Source of the DNA: Clostridiales bacterium
Lineage (GTDB): Bacteria > Bacillota_A > Clostridia > Saccharofermentanales > Saccharofermentanaceae
Direction of reading: 5' to 3'
Length of the DNA: 13,623 nucleotides
NCBI GenBank assembly: GCA_024695545.1
Contig: JAILHZ010000103.1
Span: forward strand, 1-13,623
The translations under genes and the position numbers were made by a program. This document shows, in pieces, positions 5,880 to 13,058 of this stretch (position 1 is the stretch's first letter; each line of letters begins with the position of its first letter). The notes under the pieces were generated by a model. It saw only the letters and a list, made by a program, of their open reading frames with translations, did no database searches and was not told the origin of the DNA.

Positions 5880-8231
5880 ATGACAAAAGAAAAAATGCTC
5901 GCGAAATCCCACTTTCGTAAGAATAAGGGAAGTTCTATCGGTATTTTCTGTCTGATGCTCCTGGCTTCGATGCTCATGTCCCTGGCCATGATCCTCTTTA
6001 CCGATACCTATCCGACCGCGCAAAAAGAAGCCGAGCGCCTCGATGGCGGAGACGGAATGATGTACGTCTCAAGTGAAACTCTCAAAGTTGATGATGCTTA
6101 TCTTTCAGATCTTCTTCTGGGCGCAGAAAAATACGAGCAGGAAAAAGCACTGTATTATCCTCTTTTACCCCTGCCGTTCGGATCTTCCGAGATGGAGAAT
6201 TCCGTGAAAGTCTGCCGCAAGGATTCTATGCTGGCCAAGACCATGGCCCGCACCGAGATCGCTGAAGAAGATGCTTCCATCAGCGGTGATTATATCTACC
6301 TTCCGTATCAGTTTAAGACATCGGGCGGGATGCACGTAGGAGATGACTATCATATCTCTATCTCCGGAGTGAGCTATGACCTGAAAGTCAAGGGCTTCCT
6401 CAACACCGTTTATGGCGGATGCAATAACAGCGGACTCTTTGAGGTCTGTGTCTCTGATGATGTATATGAGAAAATGCTCACTAAGATCGGCAAAGCCGGT
6501 GAATCTTCTTTCGTCGTTTTTGAACTGAAGGACGATGTCAAGATGGGAGAGTTCCGTATCCGTGTACTCAATCAGCTGAAGACGGATGATCCTCTGGCGA
6601 ATGTTTCGCTGCAGCCGGTCTCCATGTACCTCGGCTCCCGTACATTTATGTCACTGATCATCGCAGGTTCTTTTCTCGCCGTAACCATGCTTGTCCTTGT
6701 AGTCATCATCCTCATGATCGTCAACAGCATCGGCAACTATGTTAAGGAGAACATGAAGACCATCGGTGCTCTGAAGGCCATCGGCTACACCAGCCGCAAC
6801 ATCAAGGGATCTCTCCTGATGATGTTCCTGACTCTGGCTCTGATCGCTTCTGTTATCGGTATTGCACTCTCTTATCTGGCGGCTCCGACGATCTCTTCCG
6901 TAGTCATTGCGCAGATGGGTATTCCGTACAGTGTATCTTTCAGCCTGATCGCCACGATCGCAGCCTTTGTTACCATCGTACTTCTTACAGTACTGGTCAC
7001 ACTTCTTTCACTTCGCAGAATCAAGAAGATCGAGCCGATCGTTGCTCTTCGTGAAGGTGTGGAAAGCCATAACTTCAAAGCCAACCACATTAAGCTCGAC
7101 AAGTCCGTTTTCGGTCTTGATGCCAGCCTCTCCCTGAAGACAATGCTGCACAATAAGAGACAGAACATTATCACATTCTTTGTTACCGGATTTATGGTTT
7201 TCCTCTGTGTCATTGCACTTCTGATGTTCGAGAACTTTAACAGAAACCCGAATCTTAGTCTGCTGCTTCCGGAAAAAACAGATGGCATTGTCGCTTTTGA
7301 CAAGGACACCTGGGAAGAAGGATACGAGTTCCTTTCCGCTCAGGAAGGTATCAGCAATCTCCGCAGATACCATGAAGATTCGATCTATGTCGGACAGGAA
7401 GATTCTTTGTACCTGATGGTGTATGAGGATACGACCCAGAAGGCCACTAAGGATGTCTGCTACAAGGGAAGACTTGCCCAGCACGAAAACGAGGTCAATG
7501 TCAGCGGTAAATTTGCCAAGCAGAACGGGTATAAGATCGGTGATGAGATCACACTCAATCTGGGCGGCAGAGAGCATACTTACCTGATTACAGGATTCAT
7601 CCAGAGCCTGAATAACGATGGTCATGAAGCCATCATGTCGGAAGCGGCCGCAGCGCATATCCTCGATCTGGAATCGATGCCCACCTGTTTCTTCTTTGAT
7701 ACCGAAACCGATGAGCAGATCGATACGATCCTGGATGCCTGTGAAGCGAAGTTCGGCGAGAAAATGGTCGCCCGCACGAATATGGTGAAGTCCGTCGAAG
7801 CCGCTCTGATCACCTTCAAGGGAATCGCGACCCTGATGCTCGTGATGGTCAGCATCATCTCCGCACTGGTCATCCTCCTGGTACTCTTCCTGCTGATCCG
7901 TTCTCTGGTCTTCAGCAAGAGAAAAGACTACGGTATCTACAAGGCCATCGGCTACACATCGAAGTCCCTGATCCTTCAGACTGCAGGCTCGTTCATGCCG
8001 ACCATTATCCTTTCGGTCATTGTCTTCTCCGTGGCCTCCTACTTTGGAGCGAACCCTTATATGCAGTTCATCATGATCAGCTTCGGTCTCATGAAGTGCA
8101 CCTTCAGTATCCCGATCCCGGGTGTCATCATCGTAGGTGCATCCATGATCATTCTCTCCTTCGTCTTTGCCGTACTGCAGGCAAGAAGAGTTAAGAAAAT
8201 CGAACCTTACCAGATGCTGATCGCAGAATAA
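5880..8231 (+). CDS. ABC transporter permease with two FtsX domains
   Basis: A 783-residue membrane permease, partner of the ATPase upstream. It is an internal duplication. Half 1 has TM1 (about 19-41), an extracytoplasmic domain of about 215 residues (42-255) and TM2-4 (about 258-285, 312-336, 352-378). Half 2 has TM5 (about 430-451), a second external domain (about 452-640) and TM6-8 (about 648-675, 703-722, 745-768). Both halves contain the FtsX coupling motif KAIGYTS (299-305 and 688-694) and end in R(R)-x-KKIEP. Eight segments with two large external domains differ from BceB, which has ten segments and one big domain, so this is closer to MacB/LolC-like mechanotransmission exporters. The ATG at 5880 is preferred (GGGGTGG just before it); a GTG at 5871 overlapping the ATPase is the alternative. 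The 3' end is followed by an inverted motif pair and a terminator. Confidence 0.93.
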   Translation: MTKEKMLAKSHFRKNKGSSIGIFCLMLLASMLMSLAMILFTDTYPTAQKEAERLDGGDGMMYVSSETLKVDDAYLSDLLLGAEKYEQEKALYYPLLPLPFGSSEMENSVKVCRKDSMLAKTMARTEIAEEDASISGDYIYLPYQFKTSGGMHVGDDYHISISGVSYDLKVKGFLNTVYGGCNNSGLFEVCVSDDVYEKMLTKIGKAGESSFVVFELKDDVKMGEFRIRVLNQLKTDDPLANVSLQPVSMYLGSRTFMSLIIAGSFLAVTMLVLVVIILMIVNSIGNYVKENMKTIGALKAIGYTSRNIKGSLLMMFLTLALIASVIGIALSYLAAPTISSVVIAQMGIPYSVSFSLIATIAAFVTIVLLTVLVTLLSLRRIKKIEPIVALREGVESHNFKANHIKLDKSVFGLDASLSLKTMLHNKRQNIITFFVTGFMVFLCVIALLMFENFNRNPNLSLLLPEKTDGIVAFDKDTWEEGYEFLSAQEGISNLRRYHEDSIYVGQEDSLYLMVYEDTTQKATKDVCYKGRLAQHENEVNVSGKFAKQNGYKIGDEITLNLGGREHTYLITGFIQSLNNDGHEAIMSEAAAAHILDLESMPTCFFFDTETDEQIDTILDACEAKFGEKMVARTNMVKSVEAALITFKGIATLMLVMVSIISALVILLVLFLLIRSLVFSKRKDYGIYKAIGYTSKSLILQTAGSFMPTIILSVIVFSVASYFGANPYMQFIMISFGLMKCTFSIPIPGVIIVGASMIILSFVFAVLQARRVKKIEPYQMLIAE

Positions 8232-8237
8232 AGACAA

Positions 8238-8255
8238 GTGCTTTTCAAAAAGCAC
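8238..8255 (+). repeat. Inverted pair of the 8-bp motif just after the permease stop
   Basis: GTGCTTTT (8238-8245), the bases CA, then AAAAGCAC (8248-8255) form a near-perfect dyad 6 nt after the permease stop codon. In RNA it would give a short A/U-rich hairpin, but no U-run follows. A proper terminator lies about 30 nt further on. Inverted signal-word pairs after genes are known for DNA uptake sequences in Neisseria and Pasteurellaceae; that parallel is only suggestive. Confidence 0.75.
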
Positions 8256-8287
8256 CCGTAAACGAAACATTCATAGCAAAACGCCAA

Positions 8288-8325
8288 AGAGGCTGTCTCC
8301 TGAGAGGCAGCCTCTTCTCTTTTTC
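8288..8325 (+). terminator. Rho-independent terminator of the ABC exporter operon
   Basis: A 12-bp stem (AGAGGCTGTCTC at 8288-8299 with GAGGCAGCCTCT at 8304-8315, one G·T wobble) closes a CTGA tetraloop. It is followed by the pyrimidine-rich TCTCTTTTTC. It sits 57 nt after the permease stop and is a strong intrinsic terminator. Confidence 0.9.
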
Positions 8326-8326
8326 T

Positions 8327-8456
8327 GTTCGTCATCTGTTCGTAATTACACTTCATTTTACGAACATATAGCGAACCCAGACGCATTTTGCACTTTTTAG
8401 TGTTTTTTTCGCATATTGTTCGCGAAAAGCACCCGTCCGACGAACATACTGCGAAC
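8327..8456. repeat. Two tandem 50-bp dyads built from CGAAC-N6-CGAAC arms
   Basis: Four 16-bp elements of form CGAAC-N6-CGAAC are present: minus strand at 8327-8342 and 8407-8422 (the latter with one end base changed, CGAAA), plus strand at 8361-8376 and 8441-8456. They form two inverted pairs, each 50 bp with an 18-bp spacer, repeated exactly 80 bp apart. The spacers are unlike each other, so the arms and geometry seem to be what is kept. The second spacer contains an AAAAGCAC motif. The array fills the gap between convergent genes (8232-8464), where a promoter is not expected. A short hairpin CACT-TTTT-AGTG plus a T-run (8391-8409) lies between the two dyads. Function unknown: protein-binding or recombination site, palindromic-unit repeat or RNA 3' structure. 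Confidence 0.7.
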
Positions 8457-8464
8457 AGTGTCAT

Positions 8465-10051
8465 TCACGCTCCCGTCTTCCCGTCCGCGTACTCGACAAG
8501 CATCTCCGGGATGTACTGATAATGGTGGCTCTTATAGAGCTTCGCCTGCGCCATCGGCTGCCCCTCAGAACAGTGGGCGTTGATCCGTTCGGCCAGATGT
8601 GCGATGCTCTCCGTCGTGGAATCGCCATCCTGGAAGTACTCCTGATAATCCTCATCTTCGTCCGATCCCGCCGTGATAAAAGCACTCTTTCCCATCGTCC
8701 GGTTTCTGTCGAAATATCCGTAGTCTTTCGCCTGCTCTGCGTAGTCGCTCATCTCTCGGGAATACGGTGACCAGAAGGCCGGACTTCCGATGATGTATTT
8801 CCCGAAAGGCTGGTTTTCATAGCGGTCGGAATTAAAGAGCGCATAGTGGGTAAAAACACCGCCGAGAGAATGACCGAAGAGTGTCGAGTTTTCATTGTCG
8901 ATCGCATACTTTTCACCAAGGTACGGCATAAGGTTATCCGTGATGAAATCGAGGAACTTATCCTTGCCGTTGCAGAATACCGCCGCGCGCGCGACGTTAT
9001 CGGAATTGCAGATCGAATAATCCTGTCCGATGGAGATCACGATCTGCGGCTCCGCACGTCCTGCTTTCATCTCTGAAAGCAGCTTCGCCGTATCGTTAAA
9101 CCGCCATACCGCATCCGTCAGAACAATCGCCGGATAAGTCTTTGTCTGGTCGTAACCGAAAGGAAGAGCGACATGAACTACAAAACTCCGGTTCAGTTCC
9201 TCGTCATAAAATGTATACTCGACGACCTGATCCTTGATCGCTTCGACCGCGTCCTTGTCGAGTTCCCAGGCCAGATCCTCTTCCTGATTTCCCATGTTCA
9301 GCATTTTCTCATCAGCAATCTTCTCCGATATTCCGAAAGGGAGAATCTTATACGACTTATCCTGCTTTGCTTCGAATATCCGGATGATGTCCTTCGCCCA
9401 CATTTCTTCATCGATATCCTTCCCGAAATAGAAATACTTATATTCATCCTTCCGGTATTCTTCCAGGATCGCCGGAAGTTTATCTTTCAGTTCCTGAAGG
9501 TCCTTGATCTCTTTGGTAGTCAGGGTATCCCCTTCCAAAACCGAGTACCATCCAATACCATCTTCCTCTTTCAAAGGACCTGAGATCATCGTCCCGTAAT
9601 GGCGCCCGTCGACAACATACCCTCGGATATAAGGGACAAACATCTCTTTGTATTCTTCCATCTCCTCATCCGTCCATCCCGCATAGGCTTCCGGGTTCTC
9701 CTCGATATCGCGGAGCATATCTTCTTTTTCCCAGATCTCGAAATAGACGCCGTCCTGATAATCCTTCAAAATACCGTCTTCTTCCTTCTGTTTGTTCCAA
9801 GGTTCATCGAGCACGGTAAGCGGGCCCTCCGTCACCTTAGAAAGCTCGTTTTCCGTCATGTGATTCACCAGATTATTAATTGAAGCCGACTTGCTCTCCT
9901 GGCTCACACCCGCGACCTGCCCGGCCTCGGAAGAGGAAGAAGAGGAAGAAACAGTTGTCGCTCCTTCCGTCTTTTTCCCGCATCCGCAAAAGCACTGCGC
10001 GACCGCCATTACGCTGAGAACTACAGCCACTGCTTTTATTGTCTTTTTCAT
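8465..10051 (-). CDS. Lipoprotein esterase, alpha/beta-hydrolase of the Fes/IroE-like 'Esterase' family
   Basis: A 528-residue lipoprotein at the outer face of the membrane. The signal peptide ends in a Cys-rich segment (C20, C22, C24); C24 in FCG-C-GKK is the likely lipidated residue, matching the serpin's GCGKK boundary. A Ser-rich linker (35-41) follows, then a Glu/Lys-rich domain I do not recognise (about 55-275). The hydrolase domain is at about 276-528: VVHVALPFGYD, the nucleophile S395 in GHSLGG, KYIIGSPAFW (418-427) and a likely catalytic His at 509/510 in KSHHYQYIPEML. The acid is probably near D464-D466. This pattern fits PF00756-type esterases, which cleave siderophore esters, feruloyl esters and similar. 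The substrate is not readable; the linker and N-domain suggest surface work. An AAGGATGG lies before the ATG. It has its own promoter region with a tandem site shared with the regulator at 13020. Confidence 0.88.
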   Translation of the reverse strand: MKKTIKAVAVVLSVMAVAQCFCGCGKKTEGATTVSSSSSSSEAGQVAGVSQESKSASINNLVNHMTENELSKVTEGPLTVLDEPWNKQKEEDGILKDYQDGVYFEIWEKEDMLRDIEENPEAYAGWTDEEMEEYKEMFVPYIRGYVVDGRHYGTMISGPLKEEDGIGWYSVLEGDTLTTKEIKDLQELKDKLPAILEEYRKDEYKYFYFGKDIDEEMWAKDIIRIFEAKQDKSYKILPFGISEKIADEKMLNMGNQEEDLAWELDKDAVEAIKDQVVEYTFYDEELNRSFVVHVALPFGYDQTKTYPAIVLTDAVWRFNDTAKLLSEMKAGRAEPQIVISIGQDYSICNSDNVARAAVFCNGKDKFLDFITDNLMPYLGEKYAIDNENSTLFGHSLGGVFTHYALFNSDRYENQPFGKYIIGSPAFWSPYSREMSDYAEQAKDYGYFDRNRTMGKSAFITAGSDEDEDYQEYFQDGDSTTESIAHLAERINAHCSEGQPMAQAKLYKSHHYQYIPEMLVEYADGKTGA

Positions 10052-10120
10052 AATAGAAAACCATCCTTTTTGCTTTGTTGATCCTCATGATAAACATGCA
10101 ATAAGAATGGCTAAGGAATC
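10052..10120 (-). promoter_or_regulatory. Leader and core promoter region of the esterase gene
   Basis: This lies between the tandem regulatory site (10121-10140) and the esterase start. It holds AAGGATGG as a modest ribosome binding site (spacing about 9 nt). No consensus -10 is seen, only weak TTAGCC or TCTTAT candidates, so the promoter would depend on an activator. No terminator for the upstream gene (stop at 10181) was found, so read-through from the kinase operon is possible. Confidence 0.35.
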
Positions 10121-10140
10121 TTATGTGGATTTTATGTGGA
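10121..10140 (-). promoter_or_regulatory. Tandem TCCACATAA site (two copies, 11-bp phased) upstream of the esterase
   Basis: TTATGTGGA on the plus strand (TCCACATAA on the minus strand) occurs exactly at 10121-10129 and 10132-10140, one helical turn apart. Over 22 bp (10121-10142) it matches the site at 13039-13060, before the system 2 response regulator, at 19 positions. Direct repeats at 11 bp are the usual OmpR-family arrangement, so this is probably bound by the regulator encoded at 12349-13020. Confidence 0.65.
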
Positions 10141-10180
10141 GATGAGATCCGGCATCACGGATACAAAGATGAAGACGGCA

Positions 10181-10828
10181 TCAGTGAAGATGCCACAGTT
10201 CGCCGTTCGGCATGATGTGTATGTCGCCGGGGAGTGTCTCGATTACCTTCCCGGTTCTCGCATCACGTACGACCGTCTCTTCCCGGAACTCCGGATCTTC
10301 GTACCAGGTATTAAAGTAGAGCCGCTCATTCTCGCGGTAAAAGAAGCTCTCTTTCTCCCCGATTCTAATCGTCTTTTTCTTTGGCCAGATCAGTTCCAGT
10401 GTACCATTGTTCGGCTGGCGCGAAAGCGTCAGCGGATGCTCGAAAAGCCGGAGATTAAAGCAGTCATCCACCACTGACAGCGGAAAAACAGCGAGTCCCT
10501 TCACTTCTCTTTTTACGCAATCAAACTGATGGATTCGGATCTCGCGTTCATCGAAGTCTACCATTACAAAGGAGATCTTCTGATCGAAATAAACGGGCTC
10601 TCCAATCGCCATGTTTTTCCGTGAAGACACAGGTTCGATCACTTCCCCGTCCGAGTAGTGGATCAGGAGAAGATGATTCCCGTCGACCAGATGTCCGTTC
10701 TGATATTCGTAGATCTCCTGGGCTTCAAAAAGATCTCCGTTATCGTAGTCCATCGCGTAGTACCACTCATCCGTACCCTCTCTTACCGGACGCATAAATG
10801 TGATTCCGTGAAGATCCAGATCCTTCAT
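10181..10828 (-). CDS. Unknown protein coupled to the system 2 kinase
   Basis: A 215-residue protein that I do not recognise. It has no signal peptide, no membrane segment and no Cys cluster. It has only one Cys (in FDCVKREV) and is rich in aromatic and charged residues. It is made of short beta-strand-like stretches separated by turns (LLLIHYSDGEVIEP, FVMVDFDEREIRIHQFD, LELIWPKKKTIRIGEKE, GKVIETLPGDIHIMPNGELW), which suggests an all-beta, perhaps beta-propeller-like fragment. It is likely cytoplasmic. The start at 10828 is chosen because the kinase stop is at 10830, leaving one base between, and because GGAGGGG lies just before. An in-frame extension upstream would overlap the kinase by about 100 bp and has no need. 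Position and spacing suggest it is made with the kinase and may be an accessory to it; no function is claimed. Confidence 0.75.
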   Translation of the reverse strand: MKDLDLHGITFMRPVREGTDEWYYAMDYDNGDLFEAQEIYEYQNGHLVDGNHLLLIHYSDGEVIEPVSSRKNMAIGEPVYFDQKISFVMVDFDEREIRIHQFDCVKREVKGLAVFPLSVVDDCFNLRLFEHPLTLSRQPNNGTLELIWPKKKTIRIGEKESFFYRENERLYFNTWYEDPEFREETVVRDARTGKVIETLPGDIHIMPNGELWHLH

Positions 10829-10829
10829 C

Positions 10830-12359
10830 TTACCCCTCCGTATTCTCTGCTGAAGCTGCACCGGAAGCCGGAAGCTCGATCGTCGCCAGCACATCGTCCC
10901 CGCTGTTTTCCATGCGGCACGCTCCACCCTGTTTTTCGAGGATCAGTTTCGCCAGATAAAGGCCGAGCCCGGATCCTCCGCTTCTTCTGCTTCTTGATTT
11001 GTCTGTCCTGTAAAACGGTTCGAAAAGATGCGCAAGATCTTCTTCCCCGATATGTGCGCCGGTATTTCTTATGAGCACACGAACCACTTTCCCGGAAGCC
11101 TCCTCCGCCTTTTCGCAAAGCACTCCTTCGCCCTTTTCTCCGTCGACCTCGACCACGGCACCTTCGCCGGAATAGAAAGCCGCATTACTTAAGAATGCTC
11201 CGACCGCAAGCGAAGTCAGTTCCTTATTACCTTCGAAGAACAGGTCTTTTTCGATGTTCAGCTCCATCTTCAGGCCTCTCGACTCGAAGAGTTCTTCGCA
11301 CTCTTCCATCTTCTCTTCAAGGAGCTGCGCCATATCTGTTTTCGTGATCACGATCTCTTTTCCCGACTGCATGCGCGAAGCCGTCAGGATCTCGTTAATG
11401 AGGCTCTCCATCCGCTTCACCGTGCCAAGTGCGCGCGGCAGATATTCATCGTGATCCGAGTACGGTCCGATACCGTCGATCATGCCGCGGATCTGCCCCT
11501 CAAGGACTGTCACGGGCGTCTTCAGCTCGTGCGATGCCGCAGAGAAAAACATATCCTTCTGGCTCTCAAGTTCATTGACTCTTTTGATCTCTTCTTCCAG
11601 CTCGACCGTCCGCTTTTTCAGCTCCGTGATCTTCTCATCGAGCTGCGAGGACATACTGTCGAGATCTCTGGAAAGATCACCGATCTCATCGACTCTTTTC
11701 GAAGAAGATTTCTTCGAAAAATCCAGCTCCGCCATCGAGCGCGAGACCGTACTCAATTTCTTGATCGGCTTTGCAAAAAGCACTGTGTAGATGTACGCGC
11801 ACAGAAGTGAAACGACTACGATCGCCACGATGATGACCGGCAGGCTCTTTTGTATTGCCGTCGTCATCGTATTTCCCTGATCTACGAAGTAATAGTATTC
11901 CAGCCGGTATATCGGTCCGTTATTCTGGAAACGGAATGTGCCGAAGTTGTTGAAATAGTAGGAGTTCTCATGCTGCGCCATGAGCTTGTCGAACTCTTCG
12001 TAAGTCCGTATCGCATATACGGAATTAAGGGCGGTAAGGAGCGGCTTTCCATCCGTCGACGCACTGACATTATAGATCACGATATCGGCCCCGGTCTCCT
12101 TGACAAATGCATCCACGACCGGGCCCGCGTTTTCGTATTCTGTTCTTCCCATCGTCTCGAGAAGATTCTGGAAATCACTATCCACGCTGTCCTGTTTGGC
12201 CGTGTTATAACTTCTCGGCGTGGAATAGTACAGTACTCCGATGATCAGGGCACCGAAAATGATCTGCACCAGGAATGTGATGAGAAACACTTTCACGGAC
12301 AGATGGGAACGGATCGCATGAAGGATGCCGGAATGTTTCTTTTCGCTGTTACCTGCCAA
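10830..12359 (-). CDS. Membrane sensor histidine kinase (system 2)
   Basis: About 509 residues. There is no ATG near the N-terminus. A TTG at 12359 has AAGGGGG seven nt upstream and is the best start; it overlaps the regulator by 11 nt. The next in-frame Met lies beyond TM1, so it would lose the first membrane helix. TM1 is at about 23-45, the extracytoplasmic sensor at about 46-170, TM2 at about 173-195, a HAMP region at about 196-248, a Glu/Lys-rich coiled coil at about 240-268 and HisKA with H277 in AASHELKTPV. The ATPase domain has N392 (FLSNAAFYS), a G1 box NTG (432-434) in place of the usual D-x-G, then LFEPFYRTD and SGGSGLGLYL. I recall NTG as a variant in Gram-positive kinases, so activity is still likely. 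The 3' neighbour starts one base after the stop. The signal is unknown. Confidence 0.9.
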   Translation of the reverse strand: MAGNSEKKHSGILHAIRSHLSVKVFLITFLVQIIFGALIIGVLYYSTPRSYNTAKQDSVDSDFQNLLETMGRTEYENAGPVVDAFVKETGADIVIYNVSASTDGKPLLTALNSVYAIRTYEEFDKLMAQHENSYYFNNFGTFRFQNNGPIYRLEYYYFVDQGNTMTTAIQKSLPVIIVAIVVVSLLCAYIYTVLFAKPIKKLSTVSRSMAELDFSKKSSSKRVDEIGDLSRDLDSMSSQLDEKITELKKRTVELEEEIKRVNELESQKDMFFSAASHELKTPVTVLEGQIRGMIDGIGPYSDHDEYLPRALGTVKRMESLINEILTASRMQSGKEIVITKTDMAQLLEEKMEECEELFESRGLKMELNIEKDLFFEGNKELTSLAVGAFLSNAAFYSGEGAVVEVDGEKGEGVLCEKAEEASGKVVRVLIRNTGAHIGEEDLAHLFEPFYRTDKSRSRRSGGSGLGLYLAKLILEKQGGACRMENSGDDVLATIELPASGAASAENTEG

Positions 12360-13020
12360 TCCGGTACCCCCTTCCGCGCACAGTCTCGATATAGTCGCCG
12401 CCCAGTTTGTGGCGGAGGTTTTTGATGTGACTGTCGACGATCCTCTCGTCAACAAAAGAGTTGTAATCCCAGAGCATGTCGAGGAGCATTTCGCGGGTAA
12501 AGATCCGGCCCGGATGTTTTGCCAGAGTCAGCAGGATATCGAACTCGCGGGAGGTCACTTCCACGCTCTTTCCGGACACCAGAACTTCCATACGATCGGG
12601 GATGAGCGTCAGCTCACCGCAGACTACAGAAGATGCGGATTTTTCTACGTCGGAAGGCGCATCATTTCTTCTTAAGATCGCACTCACTTTGCGAAGAAGA
12701 ACGGGCATGGAAAACGGCTTCGTCATGTAGTCATCCGCCAGAGAATCGTAGCCCCTGATCAGATCCTTCTCTTCCCCGAGCGCAGACAGCATAAGAACAG
12801 GTACATCCGACTGCTTCTTGATGACCTCACATACACCGTATCCGTCGATCTTCGGGATCATGATATCGAGGATGACCAGATCGAATTTGTCTTCGGAAAA
12901 GCACGACAGCGCCGCAACACCATCTTCTGCTGCGGCGACATCATAACCCTCATTACGAAGGTAACTTGCGAGGAGTTCTCTGATATCCGGTTCATCTTCC
13001 ACTACTAGAATCTTTTTCAT
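12349..13020 (-). CDS. OmpR/PhoB-family response regulator (system 2)
   Basis: A 223-residue regulator. The receiver domain (1-115) has E8-D9-E10, phospho-acceptor D52 in VILDIMIPKIDGYG, S79 and K101 in TKPFSMPVLL. The winged-helix domain (about 128-222) shows VEVTSREFDILLTLAKHPGR, the recognition region ERIVDSHIKNLRHKL and the ending ETVRGRGYRIG. Overall it resembles Firmicutes VanR/PhoP-type regulators. The gene leads an operon with the kinase and the unknown protein. Its ATG at 13020 is only 6 nt after a perfect TATAAT (minus strand, 13032-13027), with no good Shine-Dalgarno, so the message may be leaderless or nearly so. A tandem site at 13039-13058 covers the -35 region and is shared with the esterase, which suggests autoregulation. 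Confidence 0.94.
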   Translation of the reverse strand: MKKILVVEDEPDIRELLASYLRNEGYDVAAAEDGVAALSCFSEDKFDLVILDIMIPKIDGYGVCEVIKKQSDVPVLMLSALGEEKDLIRGYDSLADDYMTKPFSMPVLLRKVSAILRRNDAPSDVEKSASSVVCGELTLIPDRMEVLVSGKSVEVTSREFDILLTLAKHPGRIFTREMLLDMLWDYNSFVDERIVDSHIKNLRHKLGGDYIETVRGRGYRIGR

Positions 13021-13026
13021 GATTCC

Positions 13027-13058
13027 ATTATAAGCCTGTTTTGTGGATTTAATATGGA
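13027..13058 (-). promoter_or_regulatory. Autoregulated promoter of system 2: TATAAT plus tandem 11-bp-phased site
   Basis: A perfect TATAAT is read on the minus strand at 13032-13027. Upstream are TTTTGTGGA (13039-13047) and TAATATGGA (13050-13058), plus-strand spelling, spaced 11 bp. The 22-bp block from 13039 matches 10121-10142 at 19 positions. The repeats cover the -35 position, as for an activated OmpR-family promoter. The expected start of transcription falls at about 13020, on the start codon. Confidence 0.6.

Noticed and set aside
7008..8270. Long antisense open frame (about 420 codons) opposite the permease 3' half
   Set aside because: Its translation is rich in Asp, His and Gln with no family motif. 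It mirrors the codon pattern of the clear FtsX permease and has no ribosome binding site.
8391..8409. CACT-TTTT-AGTG with a T-run as a second plus-strand terminator
   Set aside because: The 4-bp stem is too weak to call on its own and the exporter operon already has a strong terminator at 8288-8325. It is noted as part of the dyad region.
8361..8456. CGAACATAT-like sequences as LexA/SOS boxes
   Set aside because: The Gram-positive SOS box needs CGAAC-N4-GTTC-type inverted halves. Here the near partner is a direct CGAAC repeat, and the location is between gene ends.
8324..8456. CRISPR array in the repeat-rich gap
   Set aside because: The repeats are short, alternate in orientation and have spacers of 18-30 bp. 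No cas gene is near.
8207..8464. Minus-strand open frame in the convergent gap (about 85 codons)
   Set aside because: It overlaps the terminator, the motif pair and the CGAAC dyads, has no ribosome binding site and gives no recognisable protein.
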